Below, in pieces: positions 8,656 through 17,541 of a stretch of DNA of 64,000 nucleotides. The notes beneath the pieces were generated by a model. The model was not told the origin of the DNA, did no database searches, and saw nothing but the letters and a program-made list of their open reading frames with translations. The translations under genes were made by a program, and so were the position numbers. Each line of letters starts with the position of its first letter. The first letter of the stretch is position 1. The DNA is from Natrinema sp. HArc-T2 (GTDB lineage Archaea > Halobacteriota > Halobacteria > Halobacteriales > Natrialbaceae): positions 1 to 64,000 of the forward strand of contig NZ_JBGUAZ010000006.1 in NCBI RefSeq assembly GCF_041821085.1, in the 5' to 3' direction.

Positions 8656-10158
8656 TTAGTCGCCCGTCGACGAGTCGGGCCGATACGCGCGGCTGATCGT
8701 CTTCCAGTGGCCGGTCGCGAACCGGTAGTACGTGACCGCGGCGGGGACAAACGTCTCGAGGATCAACGCGGCATACAGCGCGCCGATTCCGAGCGGTGTC
8801 ACGGCCTTGAGGAACGGAACCGGGATCGAGACAGCACCGATGAAAGCGACGGGCAGCGCGAAGCCATACAGCCCGAGTACCTGCCCGTAGAACGGCCAGC
8901 GGGTGTCGCCGCTGGCGCGGAGCGGCCCGGTCGAGCCGCCGCTGACACCGCGGAAGACGACGCTGACACAGGCGACGGCGATGAACGCAGTCACGAGCGG
9001 CAGGATCGATGGATCGGACACGAACAGGTGACCGACCTGCTCGGCGAAGACGAGGACGAGTGCTCCGCTGACGAGGTAGACGCCGGTGCCGAACCAGAGG
9101 ACGTCGTGGCCGTACGCGTCGGCATCCCCTTCGTCACCGGTGCCCAGTTCCTGGCCGACCAGACTGCTCGAGGCCAGCGAAAAGCCCCAGCCGGGCGTAT
9201 CCATCAGGTCCCGGACGCGGCGGGCGACGACGTAGGCGGCGAGGACGTTCGGGCCGAAGAGCGCGACGATCGCGAGCATCGGGAACTGGGCGGCCCGCCG
9301 TGCGACGTTGGTGAACACGAGCGGCGTCCCGATGCTGAGCACGTCGCGGATTTCGCTGATCGTCGCGAACGGCCACGCGATACAGATCGTGACGGGGAAC
9401 GCGCCGACCAGCGGCAGTCGCCCGACCGTGAAGCCGACCACGAACGCCGCCAGGACGAGGCCGTTTGCGACGACCGTTCCGATCGCCGCGCCGACGACGC
9501 CCAACTCGAGGACGAAGAGCAACACCCCGTTGAGCACCACGTTGACGACCGCGCCGCCCGCCCGGAGGACCATCGGCGTCCACGCGTCGTCGGCACCAAC
9601 GAGCGTCCGGCTGCCGATGAGGTTCAGCCCTGCGATCGGAACGCCGAGAGCGACGACGCGGAGGTAATCCGCGCCGAAGGCGATCGCGGCGGCGTCGTCG
9701 CCGATGAGTGCGATCAGCCGCTCCGCTCCTGCGCCGTACAGGGCGGCCAGCGGCAGCAAGATCGTGGCGACGATGACGGCGCTCGTCGTCACCGCCAACG
9801 AGAGGCCCGCGGTGGTCCCGCCGCTGTATCGTTGGGAGACCAGACTGATGGTCGCACCGGCGACACCGCCACCGACCGCAAAGGCGAGACCCCAGTACGG
9901 CGTCGCGAGGCCGACGCCGGCGATCGCCGCCGGGCCGAGCGCGATCCCGACCATCGCGACGTCCGCCGCGGATTTGGACATCCGCGCGATCCCCGTGACG
10001 ATCCGGGGCCAGGCGAGGTCTGTCGTCCGCTCGGCCCGTCGCAGGTCGATCACGCCGATCCGTGCGAGCAGGTAGCCGACCGCCAGCAGCAGCCATCGGA
10101 CGGGATTCGGGACGTTACTCGATCGAGCAGCCACGAGAGCCCGTTCGTGATCCGGCAC
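8656..10158 (-). CDS. MATE-family multidrug/organic cation exporter
   Basis: The 500-residue integral membrane protein has twelve hydrophobic helices in two similar halves, typical of MATE (MatE) antiporters that export drugs or organic cations against Na+ or H+. The N-half begins with WPRIVTGIARMSKSAADVAMVGIALGP and the C-half with FVTSIGTPLVF-like segments near residue 280. Family is clear; substrate unknown. It is followed by palindrome copy 2. Confidence 0.9.
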   Translation of the reverse strand: MPDHERALVAARSSNVPNPVRWLLLAVGYLLARIGVIDLRRAERTTDLAWPRIVTGIARMSKSAADVAMVGIALGPAAIAGVGLATPYWGLAFAVGGGVAGATISLVSQRYSGGTTAGLSLAVTTSAVIVATILLPLAALYGAGAERLIALIGDDAAAIAFGADYLRVVALGVPIAGLNLIGSRTLVGADDAWTPMVLRAGGAVVNVVLNGVLLFVLELGVVGAAIGTVVANGLVLAAFVVGFTVGRLPLVGAFPVTICIAWPFATISEIRDVLSIGTPLVFTNVARRAAQFPMLAIVALFGPNVLAAYVVARRVRDLMDTPGWGFSLASSSLVGQELGTGDEGDADAYGHDVLWFGTGVYLVSGALVLVFAEQVGHLFVSDPSILPLVTAFIAVACVSVVFRGVSGGSTGPLRASGDTRWPFYGQVLGLYGFALPVAFIGAVSIPVPFLKAVTPLGIGALYAALILETFVPAAVTYYRFATGHWKTISRAYRPDSSTGD

Positions 10159-10250
10159 TAAAGGCGCTCATATGTCGGGCCGGTCCGGTCAGAATGCATC
10201 CGTCGCTGACACAGTACCCCGTGTTCCCTTCCGAGCTTCGAGTGGTCCGC

Positions 10251-10640
10251 CTAGTTCGAGTCGCGATCTCGAGCCGATCGTACTCGCGGGGTGAGCGCAC
10301 TGCTACGAACGATATCCCTGTTTTCGGCGCCTGCACGCACAGCCGTTCCCGCGAGGAAAACCGGTGCGGAGAGCAGCAGTCCGGTCGCATAAAGCGACGC
10401 GATCGTCGTCACTCGATCGGTGAAATAGTCGGTCAGCTCACGACGGGCGGTTTTGCGGGCGAAAAAATACCCCGATGCCATGAAGAAAAACGGAACCACG
10501 AACCGTGCAGCCGAGTCGATCAGAAAATTCACCATGTTCCCGGACGCGCCGAGCCCCCTGAACGGATCCGTGTGAATCGCAACGACGAACACAATTGCGA
10601 TTATTCGCACCGAATCGATGCTGTAGATGCGATCAGACAT
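10251..10640 (-). pseudogene. Truncated acyltransferase-3 family membrane protein
   Basis: The 129 residues match only the N-terminal third of acyltransferase-3 (OafA/EpsH-like) membrane enzymes: MSDRIYSIDSVRIIAIVFVVAIHT with the conserved histidine, then PFFFMASGYFFARK. Full-length members have ten or more helices and about 350 residues. After about residue 105 the sequence turns into a non-hydrophobic tail and stops, so the gene looks broken. The start is ATG 10640. Confidence 0.7.
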
Positions 10641-11189
10641 CACTCGTACACCTCGCGGTTCCGCGATCGATCACTGGCTTGCCGTCTCTCGCAGGCCACT
10701 GTGCTCTCGGCACTCGAGCACGCCACCGCTCATACTGCCGGACAGAACTATGTGAAGATCGGTCGCTCTGCTGCGGCCGTCTCACCCGGAGACGGTCGCG
10801 AATACGCGACCAACTTCGTATTGACTGATTTCTGACAGTATCAGTCTCAGCCGTCTCCACGTCGCGGAGGTGTATCCGGTACCTGCAATTCTCCATACCG
10901 CCCGTTCAGCCACCGAATTCCGTTACTATCAGTACAGTAAGCCCGTTTCGCCGCTCTTACGGGTCTGATACAACCGTTTCAGCGGTGCTGCCGTTCTCGC
11001 CAGTCCTGTGGGTCGATAGACGATGCAGGCAGACACTGTCTCTGCGTCGACTGTTGCACGATCCAGAACTCACATCGACGGTCCGCCCGCGTCCAGGAGA
11101 CACGGTGCGCTGAGTACGCAGCGGACTCAGCACGCGGGTCTCAGACTCGGGAGACCGACGTTTTTACCCCCGGCACGCGAAGTGTCGCT
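10641..11189. other. Long gap without recognisable genes
   Basis: About 550 bases between the acyltransferase relic and moeA2. Short frames exist on both strands but none has protein-like composition. A TTTTTACC box at 11160-11167 lies about 27 bases before the moeA2 ATG. The string ATACTGCCGGACAGAAC (10733-10749) recurs as ATACTGCCGGACAAAAC at 54728. With the broken gene next door this looks like a decayed zone. Confidence 0.45.
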
Positions 11190-13142
11190 ATGAACCGCAA
11201 GGAGTTTCGTGATCTCGCCACCCCCGCAGAGGCACGCGAGGCGATCGATTCGCTGGCCCTCGAGGCCGGCATCGAACGCGTCACACTCGAAGATGCGCGG
11301 GGCCGGGTGCTCGTCGCGCGACTCGACGCCGAACTTGACGTACCCGGCTTCGACCGGGCGAGCCTCGACGGCTACGCGCTTCGGGCGCGGGACACGTTCG
11401 GCGCTGACGAGGCCGATCCCGCCCGGCTCGCGGTCGTCGGCGAGGTCCACGCCGGCGAGGAGCCGGACGTCGCGCTCGAGGAAGGGCAAGCAGTCGAAAT
11501 CTCGACCGGGGCGGTGATGCCGGACGGTGCCGATGCGATGGTCCCGGTCGAACGTACGGATCGCGTCGACGGAACGTCGACGGAACGAGCGAGCGGTGAA
11601 ACCGCGAGCACGGAGTCTGAGGGCGACGTGCTGATCCGCACTTCGGTTGCTCCCGGTGACAATGTCATGTTCGCCGGCGCGGATGTCGCCGCGGGCGAGC
11701 GCGCACTCGGGCCCGGAACGCAGATCACGCCCCGCGATATCGGCCTGCTGTCGGCACTGGGGGTCGACGAGGTCCCGGTCAAGGCCAAGCCACGCGTTGG
11801 TATCGTCTCGACCGGTGACGAACTCGTCCGGCCGGGCGAGGCCCTCGAAAGCGAGCGCGGGGAGATCTACGATGTCAACAGCTACACGATCGCCGCGGGG
11901 GTCGAAGATGCCGGTGGCGAGGCCGTCCTGTATCCTCACGCCGGCGACGACCAGGACGAAATGGAGCGGCTCCTCCGCGAGGCCGCAGACGAGTGCGATC
12001 TCGTCCTCTCCTCGGGGTCGACCAGTGCCAGCGCAGTCGACGTCATCTACCGCGTCATCGAAGAGCAAGGCGAGTTGCTGCTCCACGGCGTGAGCGTCAA
12101 GCCCGGCAAGCCGATGCTGATCGGGCGGTTGGACGTCTCCGAGCCACACTCGGACGGCTCGGAAGGGGAGCGGCGCTCGTCTTCCGGCGACTCCGCGTAC
12201 GTCGGCCTGCCCGGCTATCCCGTCTCCGCGATGATGGTCTTCCGAACCTTCGTCGCGCCTGCAATCCGTGAGGCCGCCGGCCTGCCGGAACCCGCGTCGG
12301 CGACCGTTACCGGGCGGCTGGCCCGACAGGAGCGCTACGAGGAGGGGCGCCATCGGCTCATGCCCGTCGGCTTAGTTACCGATGGCGACGGCGAGACGCT
12401 CGTCTACCCCGTCGACAAGGGCAGCGGCGCGACGACCAGCCTCGCCGACGCCGACGGCGTCGTCGAAGTCGGCCCTGAAACCGACTATCTCGAGGCGGGC
12501 GAACCCGTCACCGTCACGCTGTTCTCGCCGGACGTCCGGTCGCCGACTCTCTTTGCCGTCGGCGAGGACGACCCCACCGTGTCGCGCGTGCTCGACGGGC
12601 TCGCAAACCCGCGCTATCTCTCGGTCGGCACCCGACCCGGCCTGCGACGGCTCCGCGAGGGCGTTCCCGACGTGGCCGTGGCCGCAGGGCCGCTCGAGGC
12701 CGACGTCGAGACGACCGAACTCGGTCGCTGGGAGCGCGAGTGGGGGCTGGTCGTCCGCGCCGGCAATCCCGACGAGATCGAGGGACTCGCCGAGCTGGTC
12801 GATCGCGACCTGCGTTTTATCAATCGGACGACCGACTCGGGACTGCGCTCGAGTCTCGACGCAACGATCGCCGATCTTGCGGATGACCGGGGGACGACCA
12901 GACGCGAACTGACTGACGCGATCGACGGCTACGATCTCGGCCTGCGGGCTCACGAGAGCCCCGCCCGGAAGGTCATCGCGGGCGACGCCGACGCCGGCCT
13001 CGGCCTGCGCGAAACTGCCGACCGGCTCGACCTGGGCTTCGTCCCCATCGGCGAGCAGCCAGTGCGGGTGCTGGCGAATCCCGATCGGACGGAAAAGGAG
13101 GGGGTTCGGGGACTCGAGGAGGCGCTTTCGGACGTGCAGTGA
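11190..13142 (+). CDS. moeA: MoeA fused to a periplasmic-binding-like (LysR substrate/COG1910) domain
   Basis: The 650-residue protein has an N-terminal MoeA (about 1-420: SLDGYALRARD, GAVMPDGADAMVPVE, STGDELVRPGEAL, SSGSTSASAVDVIY, KPGKPMLIG, LPGYPVSAMMV). A C-terminal PBP-like domain follows (about 440-645, from RVLDGLANPRYLSVGTRPGLRRL). The second domain probably senses or binds a cofactor precursor or oxyanion. This fusion is common in archaea. Note TSASA where the stand-alone MoeA has SVGER. A leaderless promoter is likely (TTTTTACC about 27 bases upstream). Confidence 0.92.
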   Translation: MNRKEFRDLATPAEAREAIDSLALEAGIERVTLEDARGRVLVARLDAELDVPGFDRASLDGYALRARDTFGADEADPARLAVVGEVHAGEEPDVALEEGQAVEISTGAVMPDGADAMVPVERTDRVDGTSTERASGETASTESEGDVLIRTSVAPGDNVMFAGADVAAGERALGPGTQITPRDIGLLSALGVDEVPVKAKPRVGIVSTGDELVRPGEALESERGEIYDVNSYTIAAGVEDAGGEAVLYPHAGDDQDEMERLLREAADECDLVLSSGSTSASAVDVIYRVIEEQGELLLHGVSVKPGKPMLIGRLDVSEPHSDGSEGERRSSSGDSAYVGLPGYPVSAMMVFRTFVAPAIREAAGLPEPASATVTGRLARQERYEEGRHRLMPVGLVTDGDGETLVYPVDKGSGATTSLADADGVVEVGPETDYLEAGEPVTVTLFSPDVRSPTLFAVGEDDPTVSRVLDGLANPRYLSVGTRPGLRRLREGVPDVAVAAGPLEADVETTELGRWEREWGLVVRAGNPDEIEGLAELVDRDLRFINRTTDSGLRSSLDATIADLADDRGTTRRELTDAIDGYDLGLRAHESPARKVIAGDADAGLGLRETADRLDLGFVPIGEQPVRVLANPDRTEKEGVRGLEEALSDVQ

Positions 13143-13205
13143 CTGTCGGCCCGAGTCGAGACTCGAGCGATATGGTGGCGCTCCGACACCAAGCCGACTG
13201 CCCAC

Positions 13206-13388
13206 TCAGTCCTCCTCCTCGGTGTCGTCGGGCCGCGTCGCCTCCTGCCACGCCGAGGCATCGAAAAACGACTGGAGGGCCATCAACACGCCGACGTACG
13301 TTCCGAACGCGATGATGATGACCGTGACCACGATCGTGAGCACCAGTCCGCCGACGGGGTTCGGGACGAACAGCGGGAGGACTGCCAT
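13206..13388 (-). CDS. Small haloarchaeal membrane protein
   Basis: A 60-residue protein with one long hydrophobic segment (GGLVLTIVVTVIIIAFGTYVGVLMALQ) and an acidic tail DDTEEED, so a single-span or hairpin membrane protein with a cytoplasmic tail. The ATG at 13388 lies 28 bases after an ATATAT box at 13414-13419 (minus strand), which supports it over a GTG at 13430 that would lie upstream of that box. Function unknown. Confidence 0.7.
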   Translation of the reverse strand: MAVLPLFVPNPVGGLVLTIVVTVIIIAFGTYVGVLMALQSFFDASAWQEATRPDDTEEED

Positions 13389-13515
13389 ATCATTCCCAGG
13401 GTAGACCGGCCCCATATATTGTTCGAACACTGACTAGTGCGCACCCGTGTGACTCGACCGCGAGAACAGGTGTCCGACGGAGCTGTTTTTGGTTGCCCGC
13501 TCCCTACCAGCAACC

Positions 13516-14484
13516 ATGCAAATCGTCACGACGCTCCCGTCGGCGACCGAGATGGTGGCCGCACTGGGACTCGAGCCGGTCGGCGTTTCCCACGAGTGCG
13601 ACTACCCGCCGAGTGCTGCGGCCACTCCCGCCATTACTCGGTCGCGAATCGACGCCAATGAGTCGGCCTCGAGCGCCGAGATCGACCAGCAAGTCCTCGA
13701 CGTCGCCGAGACCGAGGCCGGCGTCTACGAGATCGATGTCGAGACGCTCGAGGAGCTCGAGCCGGACGTGATCGTCACGCAAGGGATGTGTGACGTCTGT
13801 GCGGTCGACGAGACCGTCGTCGCCGACGCAGTCGACCGGATTTCGGCCGATCCCGACGTCGTCCCGACCGACCCCCATAGCGTCGGTGACGTGCTCGACG
13901 ACCTCGAGCGAATCGGTCGCGCGGTCGACCGCGAAGCGCGCGCTCGCGAGGTTCGCGCCAGCCTCGAGTCCCGCATCGACGCGATCCGCGAGCGAACTGC
14001 CGATATCGACGCGTCGGACCGTCCGCGGGTGGCGATTTTCGACTGGACCGATCCTGCGATGATCGCGGGCCACTGGACGACCGAACTCGTCGACTGGGCC
14101 GGCGGCGAATACGGGTTAGCCGATGTCGGTGAGCGCTCGCGCCCGCGCGAATGGGACGAGATTCGGGCGTACGATCCCGAACTCGTGATCGTCGCACCCT
14201 GTGGCTTCGGCCTCGCACAGAGCGCACGGAACCGAACCGACCTCACCGAGCGCGACGGCTGGGACGAGCTCACGGCAGTCAGGGAGGGACGCGTCTGGGC
14301 GATGGACGGTGACCACTACCTCAATCGGCCCGGGCCGCGGCTGGTGGACACGCTCGAGGCACTTGCGGCGATCATCCAGCCCGACCGGTTCGACGGGCCC
14401 AATTCGGACGTGGCGGTTCCGTTCGACGAGCTTGAAGGACTCGAGTCGGCGTCGGACGCGTCGACCGCGGACTCACGCTCGTGA
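13516..14484 (+). CDS. BtuF-like cobalamin-binding/ABC substrate-binding-fold protein without signal peptide
   Basis: The 322-residue protein has the PeripBP/BtuF fold: an opening MQIVTTLPSATEMVAALGL, VTQGMCDVCAVDE, and a C-terminal WAMDGDHYLNRPGPRLVD typical of haloarchaeal cobalamin-binding proteins. No signal peptide or lipobox is visible, so unlike true BtuF it should be cytoplasmic. The start is the ATG at 13516. The following JAMM gene begins inside its stop codon (GTGA overlap). A role in corrinoid handling is inferred. Confidence 0.8.
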   Translation: MQIVTTLPSATEMVAALGLEPVGVSHECDYPPSAAATPAITRSRIDANESASSAEIDQQVLDVAETEAGVYEIDVETLEELEPDVIVTQGMCDVCAVDETVVADAVDRISADPDVVPTDPHSVGDVLDDLERIGRAVDREARAREVRASLESRIDAIRERTADIDASDRPRVAIFDWTDPAMIAGHWTTELVDWAGGEYGLADVGERSRPREWDEIRAYDPELVIVAPCGFGLAQSARNRTDLTERDGWDELTAVREGRVWAMDGDHYLNRPGPRLVDTLEALAAIIQPDRFDGPNSDVAVPFDELEGLESASDASTADSRS

Positions 14485-14924
14485 TCGTCCTGCCGTCCAC
14501 CATCGGCGAGACGATCCGCGAGCGCGCCCACGAGGGACAGCCAAACGAGATCTGTGGCATCCTCGGCGGCGCGTACGAGCCCGAGGGGACGAGCCGCGTC
14601 CACTCGCAGTATCCAGCCGACAACGTCGCCGCGAACCCGCGAACGCGCTACGAGATCGACCCCGAACAGCAGCTGGCAATCTTCGATCGGCTCGAGGACC
14701 ACGGCGAGGAAATCGTCGGCTTCTATCACTCCCACCCCCGCGGCCCGCCGCGACCGAGCGAGACCGACGCCCAATTGGCAACGTGGCCCAATCGCTCGTA
14801 TCTGATCGTCTCGCTCGAGCCTCCCGAAATCGGCTCGTGGCGCTGGCGGGCCGATCCCGAGCGCGACGGGGACGAATCAGCTGCCGGCGGTCGGTTCGAG
14901 CGCGAACGGCTCGTCGTCGACTGA
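14481..14924 (+). CDS. JAMM/MPN+ metalloprotease (desampylase-like)
   Basis: The 147-residue JAMM protein has the complete zinc site: Glu23, H83-S-H85-P, Ser93 and Asp96. Archaeal stand-alone members such as Haloferax JAMM1 remove ubiquitin-like SAMP modifiers from proteins. The size and the catalytic spacing fit that group. It starts with GTG overlapping the stop of the BtuF-like gene, so translation is coupled. Confidence 0.87.
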   Translation: MIVLPSTIGETIRERAHEGQPNEICGILGGAYEPEGTSRVHSQYPADNVAANPRTRYEIDPEQQLAIFDRLEDHGEEIVGFYHSHPRGPPRPSETDAQLATWPNRSYLIVSLEPPEIGSWRWRADPERDGDESAAGGRFERERLVVD

Positions 14925-14930
14925 GCTGGC

Positions 14931-15371
14931 TCAGCTGTCCGTCTCGGCCTCGAGTTCGTCGGCCTTTTCGCGCGCCTCGGCGGCGTGCTCGCGGAATTCC
15001 TCGATCCGCTGGCTCAGCTTCTTCCCGGCGATGTATTTGAACTCGTCGGGCATCATCCCGTACTCGATGTCGAGCGTGATCATCGTATCACAGCCCTCGA
15101 CGATCTCGGGAGCCCAGCTTCCCTGTGCCAGCTTCGACTCGTCGGTGACGACTGCCTCGCCGTCTTCGACATCGATGAAGGCGGTCACGATGTTCCAGAT
15201 GTTCGGATTACTCGAGCTGGCCTCGTCGAACAGCCCCTCGAGTCGCGATTCCGTGAGCTCCTCGTCCCGGAGCTCTTCGAGGAGATCCTCGAGGGCGTCG
15301 GCCACGTCCTCGTGTTCGGCGGCTTCCTCGCGAAGCTCGGTCGGTGACTCGTCCGACTCGTGCTCTGTCAT
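14931..15371 (-). CDS. Conserved haloarchaeal hypothetical protein
   Basis: A 146-residue acidic soluble protein that I do not recognise. The N-terminal third is Glu/Asp-rich and helical, the centre is a beta-rich core (IWNIVTAFIDVEDGEAVVTDESKLAQGSW), and the end is a coiled-coil-like FREHAAEAREKADELEAE. A purine-rich GGAGGGAG lies a few bases before the ATG. It is convergent with the JAMM gene, seven bases between stops. Confidence 0.7.
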   Translation of the reverse strand: MTEHESDESPTELREEAAEHEDVADALEDLLEELRDEELTESRLEGLFDEASSSNPNIWNIVTAFIDVEDGEAVVTDESKLAQGSWAPEIVEGCDTMITLDIEYGMMPDEFKYIAGKKLSQRIEEFREHAAEAREKADELEAETDS

Positions 15372-15478
15372 CGGCTCTCCCTCCGTGCGTCGCTGTCCGC
15401 GATCATAGACGTGGGTAGCTGCTTCGGAACCGTAAACGTACGCTTCCGTCCGAGGTTGGTCAGCTGGCTCGGATCGCG

Positions 15479-16963
15479 TTACGACGCGTCCTCGAGGACG
15501 TCCGTCACCCAGATGCGGTTCGGATCGTCGGTCTCGTCCATCCAGTCGGCCAGTCTGGTTCGCATCTCTCGTCGCACGTCCTCGTAATCGGGATGATCGA
15601 TCAGGTTCTGTAACTCCGCGGGATCGGCCTCGAGATCGTATAGCTCGTCGATGTCGGGACCATTGTAGACGTACTTGTAGCGGTCCGTGCGGACCATCCG
15701 CTGGCTGTAGAGGCCGAACTCGTCGCCGTGGTACTGCGCGAACGTCGACGTGGCCCAGTCGCAGTCGGCTGGTAGCTCGCCGCCGTTCTCGAGGATGGGA
15801 ACGAGACTTCGGGAATCGAACTCGTCGGGAACGGGAACGTCGGCGAGCTCGAGGAACGTCGCTGCCAGATCGTGCAGATGCACCGGGACATCACTGGTCG
15901 CGCCCGACTCGGCCACGTCCGGCCAGCGCACCTGAAGCGGAATCCGGTACGTGTCGTCGTACATGATCGGGCCCTTGTTGAACTGGCGGTGGCTACCGGC
16001 GAAGTCGCCGTGGTCGGAGGCGTGGACGACGACCGTGTCGTCGGCCAGTCCGTGGGTCTCGAGTGCATCGAGGATGCGCTCGAGTTGGTGCTCGATGAGC
16101 GTCATAAAGCCCCAGTACTTCGCGATCGCTTCTGCCCACAGGTCCCAGTCGAAGCCGTCGACACCGCGATAGGCGAGGTAGTTCTCGTGGACGCGGGGCT
16201 TGCCGTCATAGGTCTCGGCGTAGCTGTCGGGCGGCTCGATCTCGTCTGGGTCGTACAGCGAGGCGTAGGGCTCCGGGACGACGTAGGGATGATGGGGACC
16301 GTAGAAGTCCGTCCGGTGAAAGAAGGGGCCGCCCCGATCGCCGTCGGCGTGGGCGTCGATCGTATCGATCGTCCGCTCGGCCAGGAAGTAGGCCCGTGTC
16401 TCCTCGATGTCGACGGGCGTTGTCGCGGCGACGAAGGTCCCCTTGTTGTCGTCTCGCGGATCGTCGCCGGTGTAGAGTTCGTTCTCGAGGCCGACGTCGT
16501 CGACGGGAGTGCCACGCTCCATGCGATACTCGCGGAACGCCTCGTCGATGTCGTCGTGATGCGTGTCGCTGCCGCCGAGATACGAGAACCCGAAGTCTCC
16601 GGGCGTGCGGTCCCGACCGGCGTGCCACTTCCCCGTGTAGCTGAGGTCGTAGCCAGCAGCGACCAGTTCCTCCGAGAACGTCGGCAGTTCGGCGGGAGGG
16701 TTCCGCTGGAGCGCATCCGGCTCGTGGCAGTTGTTCAACATGCCGTGGCCGTGGGGGAACTGTCCGGTCAACAGGGACACACGCGCGCTCGAGCAGATGC
16801 TGATCGGCGTCATCGCACGCCGAAAGCGGACCCCTTCGCTCGAGAGCCGATCGCTGCCCGGGGTTTCGACCGGCGGGCCGTCAGGTGCGCTGGCGTCGTA
16901 TCGCTCCTGATCAGTCAGGATGAGCAAGACGTTCGGACGACTGTCGGCGTCAGCGTCGGCCAT
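15479..16963 (-). CDS. Sulfatase-family hydrolase
   Basis: The 494-residue alkaline-phosphatase-superfamily sulfatase starts RPNVLLILTDQERYD with the metal aspartate, and has the catalytic loop ICSSARVSLLTGQFPHG, HASDHGDFAG and a C-terminal YKYVYNGPDIDELYDLEADP. The cysteine in C-S-S-A-R is where formylglycine forms, but its third residue is Ser rather than Pro/Ala. No signal peptide is present with the ATG at 16963, whose downstream sequence matches the family start. An upstream in-frame frame reaching 17152 is the shadow of another gene. Substrate unknown. Confidence 0.88.
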   Translation of the reverse strand: MADADADSRPNVLLILTDQERYDASAPDGPPVETPGSDRLSSEGVRFRRAMTPISICSSARVSLLTGQFPHGHGMLNNCHEPDALQRNPPAELPTFSEELVAAGYDLSYTGKWHAGRDRTPGDFGFSYLGGSDTHHDDIDEAFREYRMERGTPVDDVGLENELYTGDDPRDDNKGTFVAATTPVDIEETRAYFLAERTIDTIDAHADGDRGGPFFHRTDFYGPHHPYVVPEPYASLYDPDEIEPPDSYAETYDGKPRVHENYLAYRGVDGFDWDLWAEAIAKYWGFMTLIEHQLERILDALETHGLADDTVVVHASDHGDFAGSHRQFNKGPIMYDDTYRIPLQVRWPDVAESGATSDVPVHLHDLAATFLELADVPVPDEFDSRSLVPILENGGELPADCDWATSTFAQYHGDEFGLYSQRMVRTDRYKYVYNGPDIDELYDLEADPAELQNLIDHPDYEDVRREMRTRLADWMDETDDPNRIWVTDVLEDAS

Positions 16964-17057
16964 CGAGGATTGTACACCGGCTCTGTAGTTAATGCTGTAA
17001 CCTGCACGTGGCCGGTCGACAGGGGTGATAAGACGCCGGCGTGTAAACCCCACCGTT

Positions 17058-17066
17058 GATTTATCT
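17058..17066 (+). promoter_or_regulatory. TATA box of small zinc-finger gene
   Basis: GATTTATC centred near 17062 lies 24 bases before the GTG start at 17086, fitting a leaderless transcript. Confidence 0.5.
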
Positions 17067-17085
17067 GCCGTTCGACGGCTGAGAC

Positions 17086-17256
17086 GTGCCGAGCGCGTAC
17101 TGTGGTGAGTGTGAGTGGCAGTATCGAGCCGACGGGGACGACGCGGTTGCACTCAGCCGCGCGATGATCGACCACTTCGTCGAGACGGGTCACTCGCCGG
17201 TCGAGCGATGTGACGCTGCGGACCGCTCTCTGACCGACGCCCTCTCGAGTCAGTAG
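17086..17256 (+). CDS. Small zinc-finger-like protein (C-x2-C...H-x5-H)
   Basis: A 56-residue frame beginning GTG reads VPSAYCGECEWQYRADGD and then SRAMIDHFVETGHSPVERCD. It has C6-x2-C9 followed by H30 and H36, the arrangement of short haloarchaeal zinc-ribbon proteins ending HxxxxGHSP. The composition is acidic and protein-like, a TTTATC box stands 24 bases upstream, and it lies between sulfatase and citrate synthase. It is too short for most gene callers. Function unknown; such proteins may bind nucleic acids or partner proteins. Confidence 0.75.
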   Translation: MPSAYCGECEWQYRADGDDAVALSRAMIDHFVETGHSPVERCDAADRSLTDALSSQ

Positions 17257-17541
17257 CGCGGACAGCGCCGCGCACACTCATCGATGCTGTCCCGTCTCTG
17301 TCTCGCGGCGTCGCTGAAACCGGTCAGCCAGAACACATTACTGAGTGAACCTCACACAATGTGGCCGATTGTCAACGAGTGCCGGTAAATAGCGCTCTCT
17401 AACTGACTGTTTGTCCACTACAATTCGGAAACGTACTTTACTCGCGAGCGAAAAGTGGATGGCAACCAGCGATTCGGCGTGCTATCATCCGACACCGACC
17501 AAACGATAATACTTTTCCATTAGGGTCCGAAATCCCTGAGT
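17257..17541. other. Upstream region of citrate synthase
   Basis: 285 bases without a recognisable gene. The A/T-rich GATAATACTTTT at about 17505-17516 is a plausible TATA element, giving a short leader before the citrate synthase ATG at 17542. Confidence 0.4.

Noticed and set aside
8626-10161. 511-residue frame antisense to the MATE gene, and similar long antisense frames at 2208, 7159, 15872 and 26603
   Set aside because: Long antisense frames are expected in GC-rich coding DNA. They are Arg-rich or repetitive, while the opposite strand encodes clear families.
10633-10896. 87-residue minus-strand frame upstream of the acyltransferase relic
   Set aside because: The sequence is Arg/Ser-rich with no family signal, and it overlaps the start of the relic on the same strand.
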